64,000 nucleotides of DNA. Origin: Novosphingobium fluoreni (GTDB lineage Bacteria; Pseudomonadota; Alphaproteobacteria; Sphingomonadales; Sphingomonadaceae). The stretch spans positions 620,001 to 684,000 of the forward strand of contig NZ_JACIDY010000001.1 of NCBI RefSeq assembly GCF_014196615.1. The letters are read 5' to 3'. A program made the position numbers and the translations under genes. The first letter of the stretch is position 1. Each line of letters begins with the position of its first letter. Shown piece after piece: positions 35,378 through 44,120 of this stretch. Below the pieces are notes generated by a model. That model was not told the origin of the DNA, did not search any database, and saw only the letters and a program-made list of their open reading frames with translations.

Positions 35378-36039
35378 GCCGATCAGGACGCGATCCGGGC
35401 GAGCGGTTGAAGACCGCCAAGAAGCGCACGACCAGCTCGGCCCGCTGGCTGACGCGGCAGCTGAACGATCCTTACGTGAAAAAGGCCAAGGCGGACGGCT
35501 ACCGCAGCCGCGCGGCCTACAAGCTGCTGGAATTGGACGAGAAATTCGCACTGCTCAAAGGGGTGGAGCGCGCCGTCGACCTGGGCATCGCGCCCGGCGG
35601 CTGGAGCCAGGTGGTGCGCCTGCGCAGCCCGAAGGCACGCGTCGTCGGCATCGATCTGCTGCCAACCGAACCGATCGAGGGCGTCACCATCTTCGAGATG
35701 GATTTCATGAGCGATGCCGCACCGGCTGCTCTGGAAGAGGCGCTGGAAGGCGCACCCGACCTCATCTTGTCGGACATGGCGGCCAACACCGTGGGCCACA
35801 AGCAGACCGACCACTTGCGCACCATGGGCCTGGTGGAAACCGCAGCGGATTTCGCCATCACCACGCTGGCGCCAGGTGGGACGTTCGTGGCCAAAGTGCT
35901 GGCGGGCGGCACCGATACCGCGCTGCTGGCGCTGCTGAAACGCCACTTCACCAGCGTGAAGCACGCCAAGCCCCCGGCCAGCCGCAAGGATTCGTCCGAG
36001 TGGTATGTGATCGCCAAGGGGTTCAAGGGGCAGCCATAA
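35374..36039 (+). CDS. rlmE: 23S rRNA (uridine(2552)-2'-O)-methyltransferase RlmE
   Basis: RlmE (RrmJ/FtsJ) methylates the 2'-OH of U2552 in the A-loop late in 50S assembly. The 221-residue protein has the Rossmann SAM site VDLGIAPGGWSQVV, the DLILSDMAANTVGHKQTDHL segment with the catalytic Asp, and SRKDSSEWYVIAKGF at the end. It starts at the ATGA overlap with the ppx-like gene. A basic N terminus (LKTAKKRTTSSARWL) fits RNA binding. Confidence 0.94.
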   Translation: MSRSGRDPGERLKTAKKRTTSSARWLTRQLNDPYVKKAKADGYRSRAAYKLLELDEKFALLKGVERAVDLGIAPGGWSQVVRLRSPKARVVGIDLLPTEPIEGVTIFEMDFMSDAAPAALEEALEGAPDLILSDMAANTVGHKQTDHLRTMGLVETAADFAITTLAPGGTFVAKVLAGGTDTALLALLKRHFTSVKHAKPPASRKDSSEWYVIAKGFKGQP

Positions 36040-36108
36040 GCGCGGCGGATGCCTTCGCGCGCTGGTGGGACGCGTGGTTTGATGGCGCTGATCTGACAGT
36101 ACCCATCC

Positions 36109-36182
36109 CCGTTCGTGTCGGGCGAAGTCGAGACAGCTGGGCTTCGCGCTATCGTGTCTCGACTTCGCTAGACACGAACAGG
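36109..36182. repeat. Sphingomonad-type palindromic repeat, copy E
   Basis: The arms have a few mismatches (GGGCGAAG on the left, TTCGCTAG on the right) but still pair. The loop GCTGGGCTTCGCGCTATC agrees with the shared loop pattern in plus orientation. It lies downstream of rlmE. Confidence 0.88.
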
Positions 36183-36267
36183 ATGTAATTGTCCGACCGC
36201 AGTCGCGCCTTCAATCGAAAGGTAAGGTCGAGGGGAAGGGGGCGGTTTGTGGCCGGACTGACCCGCC

Positions 36268-36296
36268 TTGACAATGTGAACCATATAGGTTATACG
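36268..36296 (+). promoter_or_regulatory. Consensus-like sigma-70 promoter upstream of candidate small RNA
   Basis: A perfect TTGACA (36268-36273) is separated by 17 bases from TATACG (36291-36296). No protein gene begins downstream on this strand for 1.3 kb, while a hairpin with a T-run lies 120 bases further on. The predicted start of transcription is about 36303. Confidence 0.65.
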
Positions 36297-36302
36297 CCGC
36301 AG

Positions 36303-36458
36303 CCATCGGAGAAATCCGACACGGCGGGTGCGGGTGGACGAAGGCCTCGTTCTAAACGTCCCGCGCCTTGCGGCCGGCGCTCAAGACGGGCGCCTGCACC
36401 GCGATGCAAGACTACAACCCGCCGGCACTAGCGCCGGAAATGGGGCCGGCGGGCTTTT
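36303..36458 (+). ncRNA. Candidate small RNA of about 156 nt between rlmE and the cytochrome c gene
   Basis: The transcript would run from the promoter at 36268-36296 to the intrinsic terminator at 36418-36458. It has no plausible reading frame with a ribosome-binding site. Several local hairpins can be drawn: TCGGA-GAAA-TCCGA at the 5' end (a GNRA-type loop), a 7-bp stem GTGCGGG/CCCGCGC enclosing GACGA/TCGTT, and GGCGC/GCGCC. I cannot match it to tmRNA, RNase P, SRP or a known riboswitch by eye. 6S RNA is possible in size but I see no proof. Confidence 0.55.
36418..36458 (+). terminator. Intrinsic terminator of the candidate small RNA
   Basis: A perfect 9-bp GC stem (CCCGCCGGC, 36418-36426, with GCCGGCGGG, 36445-36453) is followed by CTTTT and, a little later, another CTTTT. 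The T-run lies only on the plus-strand side. Confidence 0.75.
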
Positions 36459-36683
36459 GCGAGCTTTTCCCGCCGGTCGTCTTGCACGTTGAAAGCCGAG
36501 CGTGTGGTGCTGCTTTCGCGTTCCCCCACTCGCCGGTCGCACAATGGAATGCCGAGCCAAGCCTGTCGCGCCAGGCCAGCGCCGGCCGCACGCCTGCCGT
36601 CTGCTTCGGGCCTTATCGCCGCGCTGGCCTGCGGACGATGGCGCTTGCATGCCACTTTTTCCGCCCCCGCATCGCCGCACACG
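36459..36683. other. Gene-free interval with an 11-bp perfect stem
   Basis: No convincing gene is seen. A perfect 11-bp inverted repeat, CAGGCCAGCGC (36572-36582) with its complement at 36621-36631, encloses 38 bases, and a further AAGC/GCTT pair lies outside it. It could be part of a longer RNA or simply a stable hairpin between the two terminators. Confidence 0.4.
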
Positions 36684-36719
36684 AAAAGCCCCGCCGATCC
36701 GAACGGGGACGGGCGGGGC
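36684..36719 (-). terminator. Intrinsic terminator of the cytochrome c gene
   Basis: On the minus strand an 8-bp stem GCCCCGCC/GGCGGGGC with a 16-base loop is followed by TTTT. It lies 29 bases after the cytochrome c stop codon. Confidence 0.85.
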
Positions 36720-36747
36720 CTTGGAAATCGGGTCCTGAGCGCAGGTC

Positions 36748-37431
36748 TTACGGGTTCTTCGAACCACCTTCTGCGCCACCGGCCTTATCGCCGCCTTCTT
36801 CCTTCGGGGCGGGGGCGGCCAGCGCGCCGGCGGCGGCTTGCGGGCCCGAGGGGGCAGGCTCGGCACCCTTGCCGGCAGGCGCCACGTCCGCGCCCGGAGC
36901 CGGAGCGGCGGGGAGTGGCAGGTTGGAGCCCTGCGTGTTCAGATATGCGATGATGTTGGCGCGGTCTTCCGCCTTGGACAGGCCGGCGAAGGTCATCTTG
37001 GTGCCGGGCGCGAAAGCCTTGGGGCTCTTGAGCCAGTCGTTCAGCAGGTCGAACGTCCAGTTGCCGCCCTTGCTCTTGAGAGCGTCGGAGAAGGCGAAGC
37101 CGCCTGCGCCCTGGCCGATCGCCTCACCCACCACGCCGTGCAGGTTGGGACCGATGCCGTTCGCGCCGCCCGCGTTGATGGTGTGGCACGACGTGCACTT
37201 GGCGAAGACCGCCTCACCCTTGGCCGGATCGGCGGTGGCGAGCAGCGTTGCGATCGGCACTTCGGCCGCCCCGCCGCCTTCGGCCTCCACGCCTTCGATG
37301 GCGTAGCCTTGCTTTTCAGGATGATGCGGCTTGTTCGCGCTGAAATAGTGCGAACTGATGCTGCTGAGGCCCAGAGCCACGACTCCGGAGAACAGCGTCC
37401 AGCCGGCGATGGTATTGAAGCGATCTTCCAT
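36748..37431 (-). CDS. Membrane-anchored c-type cytochrome (CycM/c2-like)
   Basis: The 227-residue protein has an uncleaved N-terminal membrane anchor (TIAGWTLFSGVVALGLSSIS), a cytochrome c domain at about 68-165 with the heme site CTSCH and the axial methionine in GTKMTFAG, and a disordered Ala/Pro/Gly/Glu-rich tail of about 60 residues. Proteins of this kind carry electrons from the bc1 complex to cytochrome oxidase. It is divergent from pheA, an arrangement common in alphaproteobacteria. Confidence 0.93.
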   Translation of the reverse strand: MEDRFNTIAGWTLFSGVVALGLSSISSHYFSANKPHHPEKQGYAIEGVEAEGGGAAEVPIATLLATADPAKGEAVFAKCTSCHTINAGGANGIGPNLHGVVGEAIGQGAGGFAFSDALKSKGGNWTFDLLNDWLKSPKAFAPGTKMTFAGLSKAEDRANIIAYLNTQGSNLPLPAAPAPGADVAPAGKGAEPAPSGPQAAAGALAAPAPKEEGGDKAGGAEGGSKNP

Positions 37432-37578
37432 TTAGAACAGGCCCCGGGTGTCTATCTTGTCTGTCGATTTGCCCTGCGCTCTAGTGTCGGCAAGGGGCGA
37501 GTGCAAGAGCCATTGCGGCTTACTTGTGCGGTCTGGCCATTGCGGTATCGCCGCACCGGGCCTAAGCGCCGCCCGGTT

Positions 37579-38472
37579 ATGGAATCCTATCCGCAACCCG
37601 CTCGCGCCCTAGTGGCACAGATGGCAGAAGCTGCCGCCGCCGATCCCGCACGGGCCGTGGCGCTGCAAGGCGCACCGGGCTGCAACAGCCACCGCGCCGC
37701 GCTGGAGTACGATCCCGGCTGCCAGCCGCTGCCCTGCTTCGCCTTCGAAGATGCGCTGGACGCCTTGAAGGACGGCCGCGCCGATCGCGCGATCATCCCG
37801 ATCGAGAATTCGCAGCATGGCCGCGTGGCCGACATCCACTTCCTGCTGCCCGAAAGCGGCCTGTCGATCGTGGGCGAGCATTTCATGGAGATCCACCACG
37901 CGCTGATGGCGCTGGGGCAGGGGCCGTTCACCGGGGCCTACAGCCACCCGCAGGCGCTGGGCCAATCGCGCCATTTCCTGCGCGAACACAACATGGTGCC
38001 GCTGTCCTACGCCGATACGGCGGGCGCCGCGGCCTATGTGAAGGAGCGCGGCGATACCGGTGTGGCGGCGATCGCCCCGGCGCTGGCGGCCGAGCTTTAC
38101 GGGCTGGATATCGTGGCGAACAACGTGGAGGACGCGGCGGACAACATGACCCGCTTCGTCATTCTGGCGCGTGAACCGCTGGCACCCGCGGCGCTGGCGG
38201 GCGGACCGGCGATGACGACGTTCATCTTCGAGGTCCACAACCGGGCCGCCGCGCTTTACAAGGCGCTGGGCGGGTTCGCCACCAATGCCGTCAACATGAC
38301 CAAGCTGGAAAGCTATCAGGTGGGCGCCAGCTTTGCGATGACCACCTTCTACGCCGATATCGAGGGCGCACCTGGCGATCCGCGGATCGATCGGGCGATG
38401 GAGGAGCTGGCTTTCCACTGCAAGTATGTGCGGCGGCTAGGCACTTACCCCCAGGCGCGCGCGCGGGGCTGA
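37579..38472 (+). CDS. pheA: Prephenate dehydratase
   Basis: PheA converts prephenate to phenylpyruvate for phenylalanine synthesis. The 297-residue monofunctional enzyme has the dehydratase domain with IIPIENSQHGRVADIHFLL and the catalytic Thr-Arg-Phe in DNMTRFVIL, then a C-terminal ACT regulatory domain (about 205-290; KLESYQVG stands in the Phe-binding ESRP position), so feedback control by phenylalanine is likely. No chorismate mutase domain is present. I chose the ATG at 37579; longer open sequence upstream lies opposite the cytochrome gene and is not coding. Confidence 0.95.
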   Translation: MESYPQPARALVAQMAEAAAADPARAVALQGAPGCNSHRAALEYDPGCQPLPCFAFEDALDALKDGRADRAIIPIENSQHGRVADIHFLLPESGLSIVGEHFMEIHHALMALGQGPFTGAYSHPQALGQSRHFLREHNMVPLSYADTAGAAAYVKERGDTGVAAIAPALAAELYGLDIVANNVEDAADNMTRFVILAREPLAPAALAGGPAMTTFIFEVHNRAAALYKALGGFATNAVNMTKLESYQVGASFAMTTFYADIEGAPGDPRIDRAMEELAFHCKYVRRLGTYPQARARG

Positions 38473-38541
38473 CGCTTTCACGCGCGCAGTCGCTGCCCTT
38501 GGCGGTTGCGCCCGCTCGCTCGCCATGCCACCACCTGGGCC

Positions 38542-39189
38542 GTGAGCGCATCCGGGGCCCCAATCGCGAATTCGCCGACCGCTGCCGACGTCGCGCGTGA
38601 TTGGGAAGCGGTGCGCGCCACCGCCGACATCCAGTTCGCGCCGCTGCCGCCGATGCCCGTCCCCAAGACGCCGGCCTGGATCGAGTGGCTGCAGGAGATG
38701 GTCGAAAAGGTGTTCGGCCCGCTCGCCCGCTATCTGATCGCGGCCTGGCCGATCCTGGAAAAGGTGATGATCGCGCTGGCCGTGGTGCTGGTGCTGTTCC
38801 TGCTGTGGCGCTTGCTGGGGCCGCTGCTGGGCTGGCGGCGCAAGCCTGAGGCCGAGGCGTGGACGCCCAGCCGGGAAGAAGCGCTGGCGTTGCTGGAGGA
38901 TGCGGACAGGCTGGCCGCGCAAGGCCGCTATGGCGAAGCGGCGCACTTGCTGCTGCTGCGCAGTGTCGGCCAGATTCGCGCCGCCCGCCCTAACAGCGTG
39001 ATCCCTGCCAGCACCGCGCGTGAGATCGCCGGCCTGCCGCAATTGCCGCCGCCCGCGCGCTCTGCCTTCGCGGTGATCGCGGGCGTGGTGGAGCGCTGCC
39101 TGTTCGCGCTACGCGATCTGGACGCGGGGGACTGGCAGGTGGCCCGCGCCGCCTATGCCGACTTCGCGCTGGCCGAGCTGCGCGCATGA
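38542..39189 (+). CDS. DUF4129 domain membrane protein, first gene of the MoxR cluster
   Basis: About 215 residues from a GTG at 38542 (a TTG at 38506 would add 12). A Pro-rich N terminus and amphipathic helix precede one membrane helix (LEKVMIALAVVLVLFLLWRLL, about 72-92). The C-terminal cytoplasmic DUF4129 domain follows, with EEALALLEDADRLAAQGRYG and a VERCLFALRDLDAGDW-type end. DUF4129 is often fused to transglutaminase proteins or lies next to MoxR and DUF58 genes, as here. Function unknown. Its stop overlaps the next gene by 4 bases. Confidence 0.82.
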   Translation: MSASGAPIANSPTAADVARDWEAVRATADIQFAPLPPMPVPKTPAWIEWLQEMVEKVFGPLARYLIAAWPILEKVMIALAVVLVLFLLWRLLGPLLGWRRKPEAEAWTPSREEALALLEDADRLAAQGRYGEAAHLLLLRSVGQIRAARPNSVIPASTAREIAGLPQLPPPARSAFAVIAGVVERCLFALRDLDAGDWQVARAAYADFALAELRA

Positions 39190-40490
39190 GCGAGGCGGGC
39201 CCGACGCCGGTGGGTGGCAATCCCTTCACCGCGCGCACCGCGCTGGGGCTGGTCGTGTTCGGATCGCTGGCCTTCGTCGCCCTGCTATGGATGATCGGCA
39301 ATGGCCTGGCCCAGGGCAGCGCCAACAACGGCGGCGCGCATGGCGAAGGGCGGGGGCTGAACGGCTATGCCGCCGTTGCGGACCTGCTGGAGCGGCAGGG
39401 CCATGCCGTGCGGACGTCCCGCTCCAGGGCGGGGTTCGACCAGCCGGGGCTGCTGGTGCTGACGCCGCAACCGACTGCCAACGGCAAGGACATCACCGAG
39501 GCGGTGGAGCGGCATCGCCGGGTCGGCCCGGTCCTGGTCATCACGCCCAAGTGGACGGCCTTTCCCCTGCCCAGTGGCGACTTGCGCGCCAAGAAGGGCT
39601 GGGTGCAGCTTGCCGGGCCCGGAGAAATCAACTGGCCGGGCTTCCTGGACCAGCTGACGCTCAACGCCAGTGAGGGCGCGAAAGGCGCGCAAGTGCGCTG
39701 GCGCTCGCGCATGGCGGCGGGCACGTTCCCGGATGCGCGCAGGACCCTGGCGGGTGTGGGGCCGGGGCTGCTGCCGCTGGTGGAAGGAGCGGACGGGCGG
39801 GTCTTTGCAGCCTATCTGGACGATGGCGTGTTCCCGGCGATGGCGCGCCAGGCGCTGCGCCCGGCGGACGCGGCCACGCGCTATCGCTCGCAGACCTATC
39901 CGCTGATCGTGGTGTTCGATGCCGATCTGCTGAGCAACTACGGCATGGCGCAAAGGCCCAGCGCCGAACTGGCGGTGCAGATGGTGAACGCCGCCGCCGG
40001 GCCCGATGCGCCGATCACGTTCGACCTGACGCTGGCGGGGCTGGAGTTCAAGCCCAACCTCCTGTCACTCGCCTTCACGCCGCCGTTCCTGGCCGCCACG
40101 CTGTGCCTGCTGCTGGCCGCGATGGCGATTGGCTGGCGCGCGTTCCTGCGCTTTGGCCCGCCGCTGGTGCCGGGCCGCGCCATCGCCTTTGGCAAGCGCG
40201 CGCTGGTGACGAACGCGGCGGGTCTGATCGTGCGTTCCCGCCGGTTGCATCTGCTGGGCCCGCCTTATGCCGACGCGGTGCGCGCCCGCCTGATTCGCGC
40301 GCTGGGCTTGTCCCGCGCGGGCGACGAGGCGGCGGACACGCTGGCCATCGATCGCGCCGCCGTTGCCCGGGGCGAGCCGAAGCACGCCTTTTCCCAAGCC
40401 GCCGCCCGTTTGCGCCAGGCCCGCTCCGAGCGGGAGCTGGTGAAGGCGGCGGCCGATCTCCACGCGCTCGAAAGGACGCTTACCCGATGA
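39186..40490 (+). CDS. DUF4350 domain membrane protein
   Basis: The 434-residue protein has a membrane helix near each end of a large periplasmic domain: [19 protein letters not shown] at about residues 16-34 and [19 protein letters not shown] at about 302-320. The domain between has the DUF4350 features [20 protein letters not shown] and [21 protein letters not shown] cytoplasmic helical tail of about 110 residues follows. DUF4350 proteins resemble GldG/ABC-accessory Rossmann-like periplasmic proteins and occur in MoxR clusters. It overlaps its neighbours by 4 bases on both sides. Confidence 0.85.
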   Translation: MSEAGPTPVGGNPFTARTALGLVVFGSLAFVALLWMIGNGLAQGSANNGGAHGEGRGLNGYAAVADLLERQGHAVRTSRSRAGFDQPGLLVLTPQPTANGKDITEAVERHRRVGPVLVITPKWTAFPLPSGDLRAKKGWVQLAGPGEINWPGFLDQLTLNASEGAKGAQVRWRSRMAAGTFPDARRTLAGVGPGLLPLVEGADGRVFAAYLDDGVFPAMARQALRPADAATRYRSQTYPLIVVFDADLLSNYGMAQRPSAELAVQMVNAAAGPDAPITFDLTLAGLEFKPNLLSLAFTPPFLAATLCLLLAAMAIGWRAFLRFGPPLVPGRAIAFGKRALVTNAAGLIVRSRRLHLLGPPYADAVRARLIRALGLSRAGDEAADTLAIDRAAVARGEPKHAFSQAAARLRQARSERELVKAAADLHALERTLTR

Positions 40491-41452
40491 CCACAATGAC
40501 CCTTGCCGAAGTGGCGGACCTGGCCGCCGCCATCCGGGGGGAGATCGCCAAGGCGGTGGTTGGCCAGGCCGCGATCGTCGATCACTTGCTGATCGCGCTA
40601 ATGGCGCGCGGGCATGTCCTGCTGGAAGGGCCTCCGGGCACTGCCAAGACATTCCTGGCGCAGTGCTTCGCCGCCAGCCTGGGGCTGGATTACGGTCGCA
40701 TCCAGTTCACGCCGGACCTGATGCCGGGCGATATCCTGGGCTCCAACTTGTTCAACTTTCAGACCAGCACGTTCACGCTGACGCGCGGGCCGATCTTCCG
40801 AGACCTGCTGCTGGCGGACGAGATCAACCGCACCCCGCCCAAGACGCAGGCCGCCCTGCTGGAAGCCATGCAGGAGCGGCAGGTGACGCTGGACGGCACG
40901 GGGCACCCTTTGCCGGAGCAGTTCATGGTGGTGGCGACGCAGAACCCGATCGAGAGCCAAGGCGTCTATCCGCTGCCAGAGGCGCAGCTGGACCGCTTTC
41001 TGTTCAAGCTTTCGGTCCCCTATCCCAGCCATGACGAGGAGCGGGCCATCGTCACGCGCTATGCCCAGAACCGGGGCCTGCCCGATCCGGCGGAGCTGGG
41101 GGTGAGCGCGGTGGTCGATCCCGCGCGTCTCGCCGCCGCGACCACGGCGGTGGCGGGTGTCACCTTGTCCGAGCCGGTGGCCGATTACGTCGTGCGCCTG
41201 ATGCGTGCCACTCGCGAAAGCCGCGACTTGTCGCTGGGCGCATCCCCGCGCGCGGCGGTGCTGCTGGCGGGCGCGGCACGCAGCCGGGCGGCGCTGGATG
41301 GGCGCGACTATGTGCTGCCCGATGACGTGAAGGCGCTGGCGGCAGGCGTGCTGCGGCACCGTCTGGCGCTCAGCCCTTCGGCCGAGATCGAAGGGCGGCA
41401 GGTGGAAGACCTGGTCGCCACGCTGGTCGCCAACACCGAAGCGCCGCGGTGA
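40487..41452 (+). CDS. MoxR family AAA+ ATPase
   Basis: MoxR ATPases act as chaperones that fit cofactors or assemble partner complexes, usually with a DUF58 or VWA protein encoded nearby. The 321-residue protein has Walker A GPPGTAKT (48-55), Walker [10 protein letters not shown] (D111, E112), sensor 1 in [20 protein letters not shown] and a C-terminal AAA lid. It starts in the DUF4350 stop codon (ATGA). The DUF58 partner lies downstream but is separated by 303 bases of repeat DNA. Confidence 0.95.
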   Translation: MTTMTLAEVADLAAAIRGEIAKAVVGQAAIVDHLLIALMARGHVLLEGPPGTAKTFLAQCFAASLGLDYGRIQFTPDLMPGDILGSNLFNFQTSTFTLTRGPIFRDLLLADEINRTPPKTQAALLEAMQERQVTLDGTGHPLPEQFMVVATQNPIESQGVYPLPEAQLDRFLFKLSVPYPSHDEERAIVTRYAQNRGLPDPAELGVSAVVDPARLAAATTAVAGVTLSEPVADYVVRLMRATRESRDLSLGASPRAAVLLAGAARSRAALDGRDYVLPDDVKALAAGVLRHRLALSPSAEIEGRQVEDLVATLVANTEAPR

Positions 41453-41479
41453 ATGTTGCTGCGGTTGGCCTTGCGTGAT

Positions 41480-41598
41480 CCTTCTTCCCCCCCCGCCGGG
41501 GAGGGGCCGGGGGTGGGGGAGCGTCGCCAAAGGCGGCGCGTAAACGCTCGCGTCCAGGCCCCCACCCAGCCTCCCCCGACTCGGAGGAGGGGTTCGGT
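41480..41598. repeat. G/C-rich composite inverted repeat between the MoxR and DUF58 genes
   Basis: A string of nested inverted repeats: GGGGGTGGGGGAG (about 41509) pairs with the CCCCCACCC...CTCCCCC block at about 41560-41578, with smaller hairpins inside (GCGTCGCC/GGCGGCGC) and at both ends. It looks like a mobile or expanding intergenic element of the sphingomonad type. Only one copy is in the window. Confidence 0.65.
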
Positions 41599-41634
41599 TG
41601 CGTCCATCCGGGACACCGCGCCATGGCCCCACCC

Positions 41635-41706
41635 CCGTTCGTGTCGAGCGAAGTCGAGACACGCTGGTTCGGCGCTGCCGTGTCTCGACTTCGCTCGACA
41701 CGAACG
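41635..41706. repeat. Sphingomonad-type palindromic repeat, copy F
   Basis: Two 28-base arms, perfect except at the last two bases, flank the loop GCTGGTTCGGCGCTGCC in plus orientation. Together with the preceding composite repeat it fills the space between the moxR-type gene and the DUF58 gene. Confidence 0.93.
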
Positions 41707-41755
41707 CAGTATTGAACCGCGGCTCCAGGCAACAGCGCGGGAGCAGGCAGCCTAA

Positions 41756-43072
41756 GTGTCGCCGCTTCTTCCCACCACGCGCACCGTCGCGATCCTGGCC
41801 GGCGCGGCGCCGGTGGCGGTGCTGGTCGCCGCCACGGCCCCCGGGGCTTGGCTGGCGGTGCTCGCCCTCGCCTTGCTGGTGCTGGGTCTCGCCATCGTGG
41901 ACGGGCTGATCGCGGGCGGATTGGAACGCTTCACCGTCACCGTGCCCGAAGACGCAGAGGTGGGCGCGCGGCATCGCTTCGGCTTCCACGCGCAGTTCAA
42001 GTCGGGACGGCGCAGCCAGGTCGACGCGGCCTTGGCCTGCGATCCGCGCCTGGCCGAAGGTGGCCGGGCCGTGGCCGCGCTGGCGGGTGAGGGGGCACAG
42101 GCGCAGGGCGAGGCGATGTTCACGCCCGTCCGGCGCGGCACCGGCGTGGTCAGCACGGCATGGCTGCGCTGGACCGGGCCGCTGGGCCTGGGCGCGCGCC
42201 AGCACGCCCTCGCGGTGGGGCGCGAGGTGCGGGTATGGCCCAATCTCGCCGCCGTGCGCTCGCCCGGCTTGCAGACCTTCCTGCGTGATGCGCAATTCGG
42301 CCTGATCGCCCGGCGCATCCGGGGCGAGGGCACGCAGTTCGAGGCTTTGGCAGAGTACCAGCCCGGCATGGACCGCCGCCGGATCGACTGGAAAGCGTCG
42401 GCCCGCCACCGCCATCTCTACGCCAAGGAGATGGAGACAGAGCGCAACAATCAGATCGTCTTCGCTTTCGATTGCGGGCAGGCGATGTGCGAGCCGGTGG
42501 CCGGCATGGCCCGCATCGACCGTGCGATCAGCGCCGCGCTCACCACTGCCTACGTCGCGCTGAAGGGCGGGGACCGGGTGGCGCTGCTGGGCTTTGCCGC
42601 CCGGCCCGAGGCGCTGAGCCCGTTCGTGGCGGGATCGGCGCAGTTCCATCGCTTGCAACGGGCCGCCGCCGCGCTGGATTACCGGGCGGAGGAGCCCAAC
42701 TTCACGCTGGCGATGGCGACGCTTTCGGCCCGGCTTACCCGCCGCTCGCTGGTGGTGGTGTTTTCCGATTTCACCGACCCCACCAGCGCGGAACTGATGC
42801 TGGAAAGCGTCGGCCGGCTGGTGGCGCATCATGTCGTCCTGTTCGTGACCTTGGCCGACAGCGAGCTCGAACACCTCGCCGCCGCCGCGCCGAATGAACT
42901 GGACGTGCTGGCGATGGCGGTTTCCGCCGACGGCCTGCTGCGCCAGCGTGCTGTTGTGCTGCAACGGCTGAGGCAGCTGGGAGTGGATGTGATCGAGGCC
43001 CCGCACGATCGCATCGGCACGCGGCTGCTGGACGCCTACTTCGCGATCAAGCGGAAGGGAGCAATCGGGTGA
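41756..43072 (+). CDS. DUF58 domain protein, MoxR partner
   Basis: The 438-residue protein starts at a GTG (41756). Two adjacent membrane helices (about 8-48) anchor a periplasm-facing beta domain. The DUF58 segment follows (GEGTQFEALAEYQPGMDRRR, DWKASARHRHLYAKEMETER), and then a VWA-like fold with the degenerate MIDAS FAFDCGQAM. DUF58 proteins are regular genetic partners of MoxR ATPases. An 18-base spacer and GGGAG precede the start. It is separated from its MoxR by repeats, so it may have gained its own promoter. Confidence 0.88.
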   Translation: MSPLLPTTRTVAILAGAAPVAVLVAATAPGAWLAVLALALLVLGLAIVDGLIAGGLERFTVTVPEDAEVGARHRFGFHAQFKSGRRSQVDAALACDPRLAEGGRAVAALAGEGAQAQGEAMFTPVRRGTGVVSTAWLRWTGPLGLGARQHALAVGREVRVWPNLAAVRSPGLQTFLRDAQFGLIARRIRGEGTQFEALAEYQPGMDRRRIDWKASARHRHLYAKEMETERNNQIVFAFDCGQAMCEPVAGMARIDRAISAALTTAYVALKGGDRVALLGFAARPEALSPFVAGSAQFHRLQRAAAALDYRAEEPNFTLAMATLSARLTRRSLVVVFSDFTDPTSAELMLESVGRLVAHHVVLFVTLADSELEHLAAAAPNELDVLAMAVSADGLLRQRAVVLQRLRQLGVDVIEAPHDRIGTRLLDAYFAIKRKGAIG

Positions 43073-43106
43073 CTATTCCCTCGATACGGGCAAGAGGGGA
43101 AGGCTG

Positions 43107-44120
43107 ATGGAGCCAGGTTCCGACTTGCTCACCGCCGCATTGCTGCGTTCGGATCGTTTCCGCATCGAGCGGGAGGGGGACTGGCAGCGGCTCGATGCGA
43201 TCGTCACCGCCATTGAGAAGGGCCGCCTGCGCCGGATCTCGGACGCGGACCTGCTGGCCCTGCCGCAGCTTTATCGCACCGTCGCCTCCAGCCTCTCGAT
43301 CGCGCGGAGCATCTCGCTGGACACGGCGACGCTGGGTTATCTGGAGACGCTGGTGCAGCGCGCCTGGTTCGTGGTCTACGGTCCGCGTACCTCGCTGATC
43401 GGCTGGCTGCGCGGTTTCCTGGGCGGCGGCTGGAGCCGGTCGGTGCGCGGGCTGGGGATCGATCTGGCGGTCGCCTTCGCGGTGATGGTGGCGGGAACGA
43501 TCGTGGGCTGGCTGCTCGTGGCCCATGATCCCGACTGGTACGGCGCGATCGTGCCCGGGCAGTTCGGCGATGGGCGCGTGCCGGGTGCGAGCGCGGAGAC
43601 TCTGCGCGGCACGCTGTTCGGCAATTCGGGGCAGAACGGGCTGGGCGTGTTTGCCGCCTATCTGTTCAGCAACAACGCGGGCGTCTCGATCATGGCCTTC
43701 GCGCTGGGCTTTGCGTTCGGCATCCCGACGCTGCTGCTGCTGGTGCAGAACACCGCGATGCTGGGGGCGATGCTGTGGCTCTATCACGGCGCGGGCTTGA
43801 CGATCGACCTGATCGGCTGGCTCTCCGTCCATGGCACCACCGAGCTGTTCGCGATCCTGCTGGCGGGCGGGGCGGGGCTGCACATCGGGCGGTCGATGGC
43901 GTTTCCCGGCAATCGCAGCGTGCTGACCGCCGCGTCAGAATCCGGCCGCCGCGCGGCGCAAGTCATGGCGGGCGTGGTGCTGATGCTGATCGTGGCCGCG
44001 GGGCTCGAAGGCTTCGCCCGCCAGCTGGTGGACAACACGCCCGGGCGGCTGGCCATCGGCGGGTTCATGCTGGCGGGATGGTGCGCCTATTTCTTCGCCT
44101 TCGGGCTGAGGCGCCGCTGA
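43107..44120 (+). CDS. Stage II sporulation protein M-like membrane protein (SpoIIM/DUF95)
   Basis: The 337-residue protein has a soluble N-terminal helical part of about 100 residues (ending LVQRAWFVVYGPRTSLIGW) and five or six membrane helices. Family features include NNAGVSIMAFALGFAFGIPT and HGTTELFAILLAGGAGLHIG. In Bacillus SpoIIM belongs to the engulfment complex; in non-sporing bacteria this family is found in MoxR clusters with an unknown role. It starts 34 bases after the DUF58 gene and shares one base with the RDD gene. Confidence 0.87.
   Translation: MEPGSDLLTAALLRSDRFRIEREGDWQRLDAIVTAIEKGRLRRISDADLLALPQLYRTVASSLSIARSISLDTATLGYLETLVQRAWFVVYGPRTSLIGWLRGFLGGGWSRSVRGLGIDLAVAFAVMVAGTIVGWLLVAHDPDWYGAIVPGQFGDGRVPGASAETLRGTLFGNSGQNGLGVFAAYLFSNNAGVSIMAFALGFAFGIPTLLLLVQNTAMLGAMLWLYHGAGLTIDLIGWLSVHGTTELFAILLAGGAGLHIGRSMAFPGNRSVLTAASESGRRAAQVMAGVVLMLIVAAGLEGFARQLVDNTPGRLAIGGFMLAGWCAYFFAFGLRRR

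Noticed and set aside
36303..36683. tmRNA or RNase P RNA in the rlmE-cytochrome c gap
   Set aside because: I found no tag-peptide coding sequence, no T-arm-like GGTTCGAATCC and no conserved RNase P core on either strand.
36838..37578. About 247 extra N-terminal codons in frame with pheA
   Set aside because: The stretch is antisense to the cytochrome c gene; prephenate dehydratase homology begins only after the ATG at 37579.
40598..43006. An 802-codon minus-strand open frame across the MoxR-DUF58 junction
   Set aside because: It lies opposite the MoxR and DUF58 genes, runs through repeats, and has shadow-frame composition.
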